Shown here piece after piece: positions 45,587-54,602 of a stretch of 64,000 nucleotides of DNA. Made by a program: the position numbers and the translations under genes. Each line of letters opens with the position of its first letter. Within the stretch, counting starts at the first letter, position 1. The DNA comes from Bacteroidota bacterium (GTDB lineage: Bacteria > Bacteroidota > Bacteroidia > B-17B0 > Aurantibacillaceae), in assembly GCA_020162035.1 (NCBI GenBank), contig JAIUNM010000009.1:62001-126000 (forward strand). The letters are read 5' to 3'. The notes beneath the pieces are model-generated. The model saw only the letters and a program-made list of their open reading frames with translations. It ran no database searches and was not told the origin of the DNA.

Positions 45587-47013
45587 TAAATAGTTTTAAA
45601 AAATTCAAATAAAAATCTTACGCCCCAACCTGTTCCGCCTTTACCTCTATAGCTATCTTTTGCAGCAATAAAAGCCGGACCTGCAATATCTAAATGAAAA
45701 TAAGGGTAATTAGTGAATTTTTGTAAAAACTTGCCAGCCGTTATACTTCCTCCATATGGGCCACCAATATTTTTTTGATCGGCTATATCACTTTTTAGCA
45801 AATCGTTATAATCATCCCAAAAAGGGAATTCAGCGATCCTTTCATTAACTGCAAAACCAGTTTCGTGTAATTTTTTCTTAACATTATCATTTGCTGTGCC
45901 CATTCCTACCATTGCAAATGAACCAATTGCTGCAAGTGCAGCACCTGTTAAAGTTGCCATATCAATTACTAGTTCTGGATTATATTTTTTTGCAAAATGT
46001 AACGCATCGGCTAAAATCATTCTACCTTCGGCATCGGAGTTTAGCATTTCTACAGTGCTTCCATCCATCATTGTAATAATATCTCCTGGTGCAAATGCAT
46101 TAAACCCTGGGCGATTATCTGTTGCTGGCACAAGAGCAATAACATGTACATTTAATTTAGCTTTAGCAATAGCGTACATAGCGCAACTTACAGCTGCAGC
46201 ACCTGCCATATCGCATTTCATGCTATCCATGCTACCAGCAGTTGGCTTCAAACTTAAACCACCAGTATCGTAAACTACTCCTTTACCAACCAATACATAA
46301 GGTTTTTTGTTTTTTGCCTTGCTTGATTTATATTCCATTATTGTAAATGTTGGCTCATCAACACTACCTGCGTTTACAGATAATAAACCCCCCATTTTTA
46401 ACTGCTTAATTTTAGTTTTATTATACACCTCAACTTTAAACCCTGCCTCTTTTCCCATTTGTTTAAAAGCATTAGATAAGTCTGTAGCATTTAATTTGTT
46501 TACTGGTTCATTAACTAAATTTCTAGCTTTAAAATTTGCCTGACATACAATATTTAAATGATCTATTTGAGTTTGATTTATTTTTGTGTTTGCAACAATA
46601 ATTGTTTTTAATGTATTTGCCGTTTTTTTGAAATTAGATTTATGATAAACAAATTGATAATTTGCTAAACATAATCCCTCTGCAGCACATAAACTTAAAT
46701 TTGGCTGTTTAGTTTGATTATAGATATAAACGTCTGTTAATTTATTTGAATTTAAGGCATCGCAAAATGTGGCAGCATGCTTTCTTAACTTTTCATTTAA
46801 ATCGTTTTGTTTAAGTTTTGAATCTATTATAAAAACAGAAACTAGCTTACCAATATAATTATACTGCACTACTTTAACATCATCTTTTTTTAGTTGTTCG
46901 TTAATATAATTTTCAACCTTTTCAGGTAAACCAAATTCATTTTTAAATTTTTCGGTTATAACCAAAACATTTGTTTGAGAAGTAATATTGTTTTTTAAAA
47001 GAACAGTAGCCAT
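45586..47013 (-). CDS. pepA: Leucyl (M17) aminopeptidase
   Basis: The 475-residue protein has the M17 catalytic domain from about residue 165. The metal and active-site motifs are VLVGKGVVYDTGGLSLKP, SMKCDMAGAAAV, the signature VEMLNSDAEGRMILADAL, and GTGWGVRFL at the C-terminus. The N-terminal domain is divergent, as usual. It removes N-terminal residues from peptides in the cytoplasm with two divalent metals. It is the first gene of a four-gene series ending in sod. Confidence 0.94.
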   Translation of the reverse strand: MATVLLKNNITSQTNVLVITEKFKNEFGLPEKVENYINEQLKKDDVKVVQYNYIGKLVSVFIIDSKLKQNDLNEKLRKHAATFCDALNSNKLTDVYIYNQTKQPNLSLCAAEGLCLANYQFVYHKSNFKKTANTLKTIIVANTKINQTQIDHLNIVCQANFKARNLVNEPVNKLNATDLSNAFKQMGKEAGFKVEVYNKTKIKQLKMGGLLSVNAGSVDEPTFTIMEYKSSKAKNKKPYVLVGKGVVYDTGGLSLKPTAGSMDSMKCDMAGAAAVSCAMYAIAKAKLNVHVIALVPATDNRPGFNAFAPGDIITMMDGSTVEMLNSDAEGRMILADALHFAKKYNPELVIDMATLTGAALAAIGSFAMVGMGTANDNVKKKLHETGFAVNERIAEFPFWDDYNDLLKSDIADQKNIGGPYGGSITAGKFLQKFTNYPYFHLDIAGPAFIAAKDSYRGKGGTGWGVRFLFEFFKTI

Positions 47014-47093
47014 TTTAATATAATTTTAGGATTTGAAGTTAAGTTATTTAAAATATAAAAGCAAGATTTTTAACCTAATTTATAAGCAGATTT

Positions 47094-47573
47094 TTAGCCC
47101 TCAAGCCAATTAATTACTTTTTTGCAATTGGGTTGTTGCCAAGGGTATAAATAATCATAAAATATACCATTTTCATTAATTAAATACTTTTGAAAATTCC
47201 ATAAAACTTTGGCGTTTTTTACGTTATTTAACGCTTTATCAGTTAACCATTTGTAAACTTCATTTTTGTTATTTTTAATTGAAATTTTCTCCATTAAAAT
47301 AAAATCTACACCAAAATTTACCGAACAAAATTTTAAAATTTCATTGTTTGTTCCTTGTTCTTGAAAATTAAAATCGTTACACGGAAAAACAAGGATGTTT
47401 AGTTTAGATTTATATTTTATTTGTAATTTTTGGATTTCGTTATATTGCTTTGTAAATCCACATTTACTTGCAGAGTTTATTATAATAACTTTTTTACCTT
47501 TTAAATTTTCAAACTCAAAAACTTCGCCATTTATTTTATTTGCTTTTAAATTATAAAAATTAGTAGCTATCAT
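47094..47573 (-). CDS. Glutathione peroxidase-family (thiol) peroxidase
   Basis: The 159-residue protein has the GPx fold motifs IINSASKCGFTKQYNEI (peroxidatic Cys38 in place of selenocysteine), VFPCNDFNFQEQG (with Gln and a further Cys at 65) and VLWNFQKYLI (Trp/Asn of the tetrad). Cys-type bacterial GPx enzymes usually use thioredoxin to reduce hydroperoxides. No signal peptide, so cytoplasmic. Single gene, 80 bp upstream of pepA in the same direction; it could be co-regulated with the sod operon but a spacer separates them. Confidence 0.93.
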   Translation of the reverse strand: MIATNFYNLKANKINGEVFEFENLKGKKVIIINSASKCGFTKQYNEIQKLQIKYKSKLNILVFPCNDFNFQEQGTNNEILKFCSVNFGVDFILMEKISIKNNKNEVYKWLTDKALNNVKNAKVLWNFQKYLINENGIFYDYLYPWQQPNCKKVINWLEG

Positions 47574-47663
47574 TTATCTTTTACAAGATAATGTTTTATA
47601 TTTACTTAAAAGGAAATAAAAATCATATATCAAACACATAATAACTTAATAATTAAATCTCGA

Positions 47664-48209
47664 TTGTTTTTTATTGCAATAACCTTATTTTTTGGCATTT
47701 CTTCATACAGTAGTCAAACTATAATTTGGCAAGAAAACAAACCTTTAAAATGGTCTGACTTTAAGGGAAAACCCGAAAAAAGATTTGCTGTTGCTTCTAC
47801 TTCATATGTAATTGATATGGTAACTTTTGAAATAACTCAAAATCAGTTTAAAGTAAGTACAAATGCTATTTTTTATTGTAAAGATTCTTGGAAAAACAAC
47901 AAATGGATAAGCGACGCCATTTTAAAACATGAGCAATTACATTTTGATATTGCAGAATTGTTTTCGAGAAAAATGAGAGAAAAAGTTACTCAAATAGTAG
48001 TTAAAAATTATGATGATTTAAAACAACAAACCGATAAAATATATTACCAGTTAGAAAAAGAAATGGATGTTTATCAAAACTTATATGATGACGAAACTGA
48101 AAACAGTATGAATAAACTAAAACAACAAGAATGGGAAAGTAAAGTTAAAAACGACTTAAATAACCTTTCTAATTTTAAAACTAAAGATATTATAGTTCAT
48201 GTAAATTAA
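47664..48209 (+). CDS. DUF922-type putative zinc protease, exported
   Basis: The protein of about 181 residues has a hydrophobic leader (LFFIAITLFFGISSYSSQ), then IIWQENKPLKWSDFKGKP, and the zinc-protease motif ILKHEQLHFDIAELF (HExxH). It is followed by a long charged coiled coil (KMREKVTQIVVKNYDDLKQQ). This matches DUF922. The TTG at 47664 is the only conventional start but leaves the signal peptide without its positive N-region. The frame is open upstream and would add ATA-ATT-AAA-TCT-CGA (IIKSR), so an ATA (47649) or ATT (47652) start is plausible. It converges on and overlaps the DUF6973 gene by 20 bp. Confidence 0.72.
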   Translation: MFFIAITLFFGISSYSSQTIIWQENKPLKWSDFKGKPEKRFAVASTSYVIDMVTFEITQNQFKVSTNAIFYCKDSWKNNKWISDAILKHEQLHFDIAELFSRKMREKVTQIVVKNYDDLKQQTDKIYYQLEKEMDVYQNLYDDETENSMNKLKQQEWESKVKNDLNNLSNFKTKDIIVHVN

Positions 48210-48798
48210 ATTTTGGTTTTATTAAACATTTATTAATATGCCATTCTTTTTTATAAATTATTTTTGTGCCTTCACAATCAATAAATTCGCCCAATTCATT
48301 TCTTAATATTACAAAAGCGCCGTTTTTATTAATAAGCTTAATTACATTGTTTTGTAATTCAATTAAAGGTAAATATTTAAATTTAGTTTGTAAAGCAAAT
48401 GCAATTTCATTATTGTTTAAATCCATTACTGTACTTATACTATCGGGCAATTCTCCGTTTTCTAAACTACCTTTTAAAAATTGTTTATAATTACCTTTTT
48501 CATGCGCAATTCCTAACTTTCTTAATTTTTTAATTTTAATTTTTTGTGCATAAGCAGCCATATAAAATATATGCCTAAATGCATCTAATTTACCTCCGCT
48601 TTCAAAACTATCTAATTGTAATTTTAAATTTGGATTAAAATAAATTTTATTGCATTTTTTGGTGATTTGTTTTACTTTAATTGCAGCTATTGGGTGAAAA
48701 ATTGCCCATTTAAATTCTTGAAAAGAAATGGCTTTATATTTTGTTTGCCAACAAAAAATAATAAGTACAAAAGCCAAAACCCATTTTTTTAAAATCAT
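48190..48798 (-). CDS. DUF6973-like exported/membrane-anchored protein
   Basis: The 202-residue protein has an N-terminal hydrophobic segment (KKWVLAFVLIIFCWQ). A helical core then carries GGKLDAFRHIFYMAAYAQ, GIAHEKGNY and VMDLNNNEIAFAL, a conserved His/Asp/Asn set recognisable as DUF6973. The conserved histidines suggest an enzyme or metal site, but the activity is unknown. Convergent with the DUF922 gene, with a 20-bp overlap of 3' ends. Confidence 0.7.
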   Translation of the reverse strand: MILKKWVLAFVLIIFCWQTKYKAISFQEFKWAIFHPIAAIKVKQITKKCNKIYFNPNLKLQLDSFESGGKLDAFRHIFYMAAYAQKIKIKKLRKLGIAHEKGNYKQFLKGSLENGELPDSISTVMDLNNNEIAFALQTKFKYLPLIELQNNVIKLINKNGAFVILRNELGEFIDCEGTKIIYKKEWHINKCLIKPKFNLHEL

Positions 48799-48885
48799 CT
48801 AAAAAAAACGCTAATTAACACCCAAATGTTTATATAATGAGCGAAATTACCAAAAAGAGCGCCTAAATACAATTAATTTAGCAAC

Positions 48886-49155
48886 GTGGAAGGAAAACTA
48901 GCTATATTAAACAATTTGCTTACTAAAAAACAACATGGCTTAGTTGTTAGCATTAACGATTTAAGAGACAAAGAATTTAGTGGCATAAAATTAAATTCTG
49001 AAGAAAAATACGCTCTATCTAATTACGATAAATACCGTTTAAGTATATTAAACGCTCAAACAGACGAAGAAAAATTCCATTACCATTACCGCCAATTGCA
49101 AGTTATAGCAAATTTAAACGATTGGAAAGAATTTTTAAGCGACGATTTTAGTTAA
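48886..49155 (+). CDS. Small conserved-looking cytoplasmic protein
   Basis: The 89-residue ORF starts with GTG (VEGKLAILNNLLTKKQHGLV). It is charged and helical, without TM or signal segments: SGIKLNSEEKYALSNYDKYR, then FHYHYRQLQVIANLNDW. Codon use matches its neighbours and it fills the space between the DUF6973 gene and fbp, both facts favouring a real gene. I think similar short proteins occur in other Bacteroidota but cannot name a family or function. Its own promoter is not obvious. Confidence 0.6.
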   Translation: MEGKLAILNNLLTKKQHGLVVSINDLRDKEFSGIKLNSEEKYALSNYDKYRLSILNAQTDEEKFHYHYRQLQVIANLNDWKEFLSDDFS

Positions 49156-49195
49156 TAAAACTGCATCTAAACAAAATTTATTTCATTTTATTCAG

Positions 49196-49203
49196 TACCT
49201 TTG
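49196..49203 (+). promoter_or_regulatory. -7 promoter box (TACCTTTG) for fbp
   Basis: TACCTTTG matches TAnnTTTG, 57 bp before the fbp ATG; the leader would be about 50 nt. Confidence 0.45.
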
Positions 49204-49260
49204 TATGCTATTATTATGCACATAAATTGTATACTTTGGTAAAACATTAAACTATAAAAA

Positions 49261-50274
49261 ATGAAAGTAAAAACATTAGGTCAGTTCATTATTGAAAAAC
49301 AAACAGATTTTCCTTATGCTAAAGGCGAACTCTCTCGTTTACTTAGAGATATTGGCATTGCTGCAAAAATTGTAAATAGAGAAGTTAGTAAAGCTGGTTT
49401 AGTTGAAATACTTGGCGAAACAGGTGAAACTAATGTGCAGGGCGAAAAAGTTAAAAAACTTGACGTATTTGCAAACGAACAATTTATTGCTGCATTTAAG
49501 GCTGGTGGCGAAGTTTGTGCTATAGCTAGTGAAGAAAATGACGACATCATTCCAATTGATACTGAAATAAGTAAAAACGCAAAATACGTTATTGCTATGG
49601 ATCCATTAGATGGAAGTAGTAATATAGATGTGAATGTTTCTGTTGGTACAATTTTTTCGATATACAGAAGAACAAGTTTAAGCGGACCAGGCACATTAGC
49701 AGATTTTATGCAACGCGGTACAGAACAAGTAGCTGCAGGTTATATAATTTATGGCAGTAGCTGTATGTTGGTTTACACAACTGGTAAAGGTGTTTATGGT
49801 TTTACTTTAGATCCAAGCATAGGAGAGTTTTGTCTATCGCACCCTAATATGCGCACACCACAAAACGGAAATGTTTATTCTATAAACGAAGGTAATTATT
49901 TGCATTTTCCTGATGGTGTTAAAAAATTTATTAAGTATTGTCAAGAAGAAGATAAAGCTACAAATCGTCCATTCTCTAGCCGATACATTGGTAGCGGTGT
50001 TGCTGATATACATCGTAATTTAATTACTGGCGGTGTTTATATTTATCCTACAACTACAAAATCGCCAAAAGGTAAATTACGTTTATTGTACGAGTGTAAC
50101 CCTTTAGCATTTATACTAGAGCAAGCTGGCGGTAAAGCAAGCGATGGTAATAAACGCATAATGGAAATTGATTTAAAAGAATTACACCAACGCACACCTT
50201 TATTTATTGGCAGTTCAGAAATGGTTGATAAAGCAATTGAATTTATGGTTAAATATAAAACTGAAGAAGTTTAG
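49261..50274 (+). CDS. fbp: Fructose-1,6-bisphosphatase class I
   Basis: The 337-residue protein has the class I metal-binding signature [21 protein letters not shown] (about residues 115-135), with the catalytic [11 protein letters not shown] and the substrate-binding [23 protein letters not shown]. It hydrolyses fructose-1,6-bisphosphate to fructose-6-phosphate, the committed step of gluconeogenesis. Length is normal. Stands alone behind its own promoter; convergent with aroE. Confidence 0.96.
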   Translation: MKVKTLGQFIIEKQTDFPYAKGELSRLLRDIGIAAKIVNREVSKAGLVEILGETGETNVQGEKVKKLDVFANEQFIAAFKAGGEVCAIASEENDDIIPIDTEISKNAKYVIAMDPLDGSSNIDVNVSVGTIFSIYRRTSLSGPGTLADFMQRGTEQVAAGYIIYGSSCMLVYTTGKGVYGFTLDPSIGEFCLSHPNMRTPQNGNVYSINEGNYLHFPDGVKKFIKYCQEEDKATNRPFSSRYIGSGVADIHRNLITGGVYIYPTTTKSPKGKLRLLYECNPLAFILEQAGGKASDGNKRIMEIDLKELHQRTPLFIGSSEMVDKAIEFMVKYKTEEV

Positions 50275-50290
50275 ATTTAAACTAACTTTC

Positions 50291-51043
50291 TTAAAAATTT
50301 ACATTAAAATCATTCCAAATTTCCCAAGCTTTTTCGGCTTGCAGTTGTAGCATACTGTAGCCATTAACAATTAGTGCGCCTTGCGTTTTACATTTAGATA
50401 GAAATAAAGACTCCTTTGGGTTATAAATTAAATCGTAACACAAATGGTCTTCTGCAATAAACTCATAAGGTAAATTAGGACAATCATTAATGTTTGGATA
50501 TAAACCAATTGGTGTGCAATTAACAATTAATTTACAGGCTTCAATAACATGTTTATTTAATTGATTATATCCTAAAACATTTTGTTGTGCATTTACATTT
50601 CTTGATAGATAAAAAACATCTATTCCAATTTTAGATAATGCATAAGCAACAGCTTTTGATGCACCACCTGTACCAATAATTAATGCTTTATTGTGTTTGG
50701 GCTCTAAAAAAGGTTTTATACTTTGAGAAAAACCATAATAATCTGTATTAAAACCTACCCACTTATTATTTACTTTTTTAATGCAATTTACAGCATTAAT
50801 ATCTTTAGCCTCTATACTTAAACTATCAACATAATTAATTATTGATGTTTTATACGGATTAGTAATGTTTAATCCAAATAAGTTTTCAATATTTAAAATT
50901 TCAGCTACATTTTTAATTTCTTTTAACTCGAAATTTGTATAGATGTAATTATCTAAATTTAAGTTAGAAAATTTTTCTTCAAAGTATTTTTTAGAAAAAG
51001 AATGTGATAAGCTTTCGCCTATTAGTCCATAGTTTTTTATCAT
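50291..51043 (-). CDS. aroE: Shikimate dehydrogenase
   Basis: The 250-residue protein has the shikimate-binding GESLSHSFSKKYF, catalytic Lys65 (NPYKTSI) and Asp101 (GFNTDYYGF), and the NADP-binding IGTGGASKAVAYALSK. It reduces 3-dehydroshikimate with NADPH in aromatic amino-acid synthesis. It is slightly shorter than E. coli AroE (272), as is common in Bacteroidota. It overlaps the preceding zinc-ribbon gene by 4 bp and is the last gene of the M61-tex-zinc-ribbon-aroE series. Confidence 0.95.
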   Translation of the reverse strand: MIKNYGLIGESLSHSFSKKYFEEKFSNLNLDNYIYTNFELKEIKNVAEILNIENLFGLNITNPYKTSIINYVDSLSIEAKDINAVNCIKKVNNKWVGFNTDYYGFSQSIKPFLEPKHNKALIIGTGGASKAVAYALSKIGIDVFYLSRNVNAQQNVLGYNQLNKHVIEACKLIVNCTPIGLYPNINDCPNLPYEFIAEDHLCYDLIYNPKESLFLSKCKTQGALIVNGYSMLQLQAEKAWEIWNDFNVNF

Positions 51044-52314
51044 TTCAAATCCGTTAAATCAAAGGCCCAAACTACCTTACCAGTTAATGCATCTATATTT
51101 ATAAATTTTTTAGGGTATGAATTTATGTTTATAAATAAGCTATTCCCAACCATAAAACTATTACAATTTTCAATGCCATTTTCATCTTTTAAATAATTAT
51201 TAATTTCGGGGGTTGTGTTTTCCCAAATCAAATTACCCTCTTTATTAATGTATTGAATTTTAATACTAGTGGTTTTTGCTAAATTATCTTTATAAGCTAA
51301 AATTATTCCATTTTTATACCTTGCAAAAAACTGAGGTTTAAAATAAATTTTAGTTGAAATTAATTGTGCTGATTTTAAATTATTAAATTTTAATTTTTTT
51401 AAATTTATTTTTCTAAGTAAAGCCGTATCACTAATGTATATTTTATATTCCGAATCTAGTGTATCGCATAATTTTGTAGCTATTAGTAAAAAAGGATTTT
51501 CGTTTCCTGTAAAAAACACTTTAGTTTGTTCGATTTTAACTCTATCGTTATAACGGTATTCTTTTTCTGTTAAAAGTTTTTTAGTTGAACAATTATAAAA
51601 ATAGTCTATCCCTAAATTATTTTTAATTTTAATTACTGGTATATTATACTCAACTCTTGTTGATGAAATACCAGACTCTAACTCTTTAAAAGTTAATGGC
51701 AATGATGTTGAAAAAAGTGATTGTTTAAGTGAGGTTGGATCAAAAGCAATTACTCCACTATCTTTTGAAATACAATAAATTAAATCGTTTAAAAAATAAA
51801 AATCGGGGGCACTATTAAATGTTAAGTTTTTCCAATTATCCGAAATAAGTGTTTTTGATAGTTCTATATTTTTTGTTTTTGGATTTATTAAGCTTATTGT
51901 GTATTTAGCACTATCTAATCTATTAGTTTGATATTTATCTATTAGAGCAATAAATTCGCTACTTGTATTTTTTAAAATAAATGCATTTTGTTGGCTAGGC
52001 TTTTGCCAATTACCCATGTCAAAAAAAGAAGTTGTTGATAGTGTTGAGCTTTTAGTTGAGTTACTTAAAAAAGCAAATATACCCGCCGAAAAACTAATTA
52101 TAAATCCTAATACTACCATAACTAAAACTAATTTTGTTTTAGCTGGGCCTACAACAACAGTAGGTTTTTTATTTATAAAAATATTTTGTTGAGGTGTATC
52201 ATCATTAACAACAAAATTTGTTTGGCAATAATTGCATTTATATTCGCTATTTGATAGTTTAAATACACTACTTGCTCCACAACTTGGACATTCTATTTTT
52301 TTTGATTCAGTCAT
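51040..52314 (-). CDS. Zinc-ribbon membrane protein with propeller-like C-terminal domain
   Basis: The 424-residue protein begins with a zinc ribbon, Cys9-x2-Cys12 and Cys27-x2-Cys30 (ECPSCG, KCNYCQ). One TM helix follows (LVLVMVVLGFIISFSAGIFAFL, about 62-83). The large extracytoplasmic domain of beta-type repeats ends FINIDALTGKVVWAFDLTDLK, like a PQQ/quinoprotein-type propeller blade. The topology would be N-in/C-out. Function unknown; a scaffold or sensor is possible. Its ATG overlaps the tex stop by 1 bp and its end overlaps aroE by 4 bp, so it is translationally coupled to both. Confidence 0.72.
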   Translation of the reverse strand: MTESKKIECPSCGASSVFKLSNSEYKCNYCQTNFVVNDDTPQQNIFINKKPTVVVGPAKTKLVLVMVVLGFIISFSAGIFAFLSNSTKSSTLSTTSFFDMGNWQKPSQQNAFILKNTSSEFIALIDKYQTNRLDSAKYTISLINPKTKNIELSKTLISDNWKNLTFNSAPDFYFLNDLIYCISKDSGVIAFDPTSLKQSLFSTSLPLTFKELESGISSTRVEYNIPVIKIKNNLGIDYFYNCSTKKLLTEKEYRYNDRVKIEQTKVFFTGNENPFLLIATKLCDTLDSEYKIYISDTALLRKINLKKLKFNNLKSAQLISTKIYFKPQFFARYKNGIILAYKDNLAKTTSIKIQYINKEGNLIWENTTPEINNYLKDENGIENCNSFMVGNSLFININSYPKKFINIDALTGKVVWAFDLTDLK

Positions 52315-54578
52315 TATTTTCCAAACTTACCTTTTAATGCAGCTAATGCACTTTGCATATCATTTGTGTTTTCACTTTTATTTTTCGAAGTTATTTTAAT
52401 ATTGTTTCCAAGAGTATTTTGTTGTTTAGCTTGTCCTTCGCCTTTCATGCTTAAAGCTATACGTTTACGTTTAACGTCAACTTCGGTAACGTTAACCCAA
52501 ACTTTTTGTCCTACTTTTACAATTTTATTTGGATCATCAATAAAAGTATCGCTTAATTGCGAAATATGAACTAAACCATCTTGATGTACACCAATATCAA
52601 CAAAAGCGCCAAAATTAGTTACGTTAGTTACAACTCCAGGTAAACGCATTCCTTCTCGTAAATCAGTAATTTCGTGTACATTGTCATCAAAACTAAATAC
52701 TTCAAAACTTTTGCGTGGATCTCTACCAGGTTTTTCTAATTCATTTAAAATATCTTTTAAGGTTGGAAGTCCAATATTTTCATTTACATAATTTGTAAGT
52801 ACAATTTTTTTTCTTAATTCCTTTTCATTTATTAAATCTGAAACACTACTATTTAAATCATTTGCCATTTTTTCGACAATATAATAGCTTTCGGGGTGAA
52901 CTGCACTGGCATCTAAAGGATTTAAAGCTTCTCTTAATCTTAAAAAACCTGCGCTTTGTTCAAAAACTTTTTCACCCATACGAGGAACATTTAATAATTC
53001 TTTACGTGAATTAAACGCACCATTTTTATTTCTGTATTCAACTATATTTAATGCTAAACTTGGACCTATACCCGAAACATAACTTAACAATTCTTTTGAT
53101 GCAGTATTTAATTCAACCCCTACAGCATTAACACAACTGCTTACCACTTCATCTAATTTATTTTTTAATAAATTTTGATCTACATCGTGTTGGTATTGTC
53201 CCACGCCAATTGACTTTGGATCAATTTTTACTAATTCTGCAAGTGGGTCAGCTAATCTTCTGCCAATACTAACAGCTCCACGCACTGTTACATCTTTATC
53301 AGGAAATTCTTCACGCGCAACTTCGCTTGCTGAATATACAGATGCTCCAGCTTCGCTAACAACAATTACAGGTATTGATTTTGGCAACACATCTATTTTA
53401 CGAATAAATTGTTCTGTTTCTCTACTTGCAGTTCCATTTCCAATAGCAATTGCTTCTAAATTATGTTTTTGTAAAAATGCTAAAACAATCATTTCTGCTT
53501 CTACAATTTTTCGTTGAGGCTCATGAGGGTATATAACGGCTTCTTCTAATAATTTACCTTCTTTATTTAATGCAACAACTTTGCAACCGGTTCTAAAACC
53601 AGGATCTAACGCTAAAATAGATTTTTGACCTAAGGGAGATGCAAGTAAAAGCTCTCTTAAATTATCGGCAAAAACGGTTATCGCTTTTTCATCAGCTAAT
53701 TGTTTTGTATGTAAGCGCATCTCAGCTTCAATACTTGGTTGTAATAAGCGTTTATAACCATCAGTAATAGCTTCTTTAATTTGATTTGCACATTCGCCTC
53801 GAGAAGAAATTATTTTTCGTTCGATTAAATTTAAAGCCTCCTCCTCATCAATAAAAATATCTAAAATTAAAATGTCTTCTTTTTCGCCCCTGCGCATAGC
53901 TAACATTCTATGACTTGGGCAATTACTTAATTTTTCTTCCCATTCAAAATAATCTTCAAATTTTTCACCCTCTTCTTCTTTCCCTCTTATTACTTTACTT
54001 TTAATAGTTGCAGATTTTTTAAATTGTTCGCGTATAACTTCACGTACAATTGCATCTTCTGAAATTGTTTCAGCAATTATATCTCTTGCCCCTTGTAGTG
54101 CATCTATTACCGATTTTACTTCTTTTTCATCGCTTAAAAATTTTTCAGCTTCTTCAAAAACTAAGTTATTTTTTTGCTCTAAAATAAAATTTGCTAATTC
54201 AGATAATCCTTTTTCTTTTGCTATTGTAGCTTTTGTTCTACGTTTTGGTTTATACGGTAAATACAAATCTTCTAACTTACTTAAAGTATCTGCATTATAA
54301 ATTAAATTTGCTAATTCGGGCGTTAACTTGCCTTGACTTTCAATTGATTTTAAAATACTTTCTCTACGTTGTTCTAATTGCCTTACGCGCTCAATTTCAT
54401 TTTTTATATTAATAATTGCTACTTCATCTAAATTACCTGTTGCCTCTTTCCTGTACCTGGCAATAAAAGGTATAGTTGAACCTTCATCTAATAGTTGTAT
54501 TGTGGCATTAACATCATTAAAGTTTAAATTAAGATTTAAAGCAACAACTTGAATTAATTTTTTATCAGTATTTATCAT
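52314..54578 (-). CDS. tex: RNA-binding transcription accessory protein Tex
   Basis: The 754-residue protein has the full Tex layout: a helical N-terminal domain with IPFIARYRKEATGNLDE, and a YqgF/RNase H-like domain (ILALDPGFRTGCKVVALNKEG). HhH motifs follow (VSGIGPSLALNIVEYRN), then a C-terminal S1 RNA-binding domain (GVVTNVTNFGAFVDIGVHQDGLVHIS). Tex binds RNA and affects transcription and stress tolerance in other bacteria; its exact role is unclear. It follows the M61 gene by 24 bp. Confidence 0.95.
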   Translation of the reverse strand: MINTDKKLIQVVALNLNLNFNDVNATIQLLDEGSTIPFIARYRKEATGNLDEVAIINIKNEIERVRQLEQRRESILKSIESQGKLTPELANLIYNADTLSKLEDLYLPYKPKRRTKATIAKEKGLSELANFILEQKNNLVFEEAEKFLSDEKEVKSVIDALQGARDIIAETISEDAIVREVIREQFKKSATIKSKVIRGKEEEGEKFEDYFEWEEKLSNCPSHRMLAMRRGEKEDILILDIFIDEEEALNLIERKIISSRGECANQIKEAITDGYKRLLQPSIEAEMRLHTKQLADEKAITVFADNLRELLLASPLGQKSILALDPGFRTGCKVVALNKEGKLLEEAVIYPHEPQRKIVEAEMIVLAFLQKHNLEAIAIGNGTASRETEQFIRKIDVLPKSIPVIVVSEAGASVYSASEVAREEFPDKDVTVRGAVSIGRRLADPLAELVKIDPKSIGVGQYQHDVDQNLLKNKLDEVVSSCVNAVGVELNTASKELLSYVSGIGPSLALNIVEYRNKNGAFNSRKELLNVPRMGEKVFEQSAGFLRLREALNPLDASAVHPESYYIVEKMANDLNSSVSDLINEKELRKKIVLTNYVNENIGLPTLKDILNELEKPGRDPRKSFEVFSFDDNVHEITDLREGMRLPGVVTNVTNFGAFVDIGVHQDGLVHISQLSDTFIDDPNKIVKVGQKVWVNVTEVDVKRKRIALSMKGEGQAKQQNTLGNNIKITSKNKSENTNDMQSALAALKGKFGK

Positions 54579-54602
54579 TAATTTATTTTTAAAAAATTTG
54601 TA

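Noticed and set aside
45896..46273. 125-codon plus-strand ORF inside pepA
   Set aside because: Antisense shadow of a strongly supported M17 aminopeptidase.
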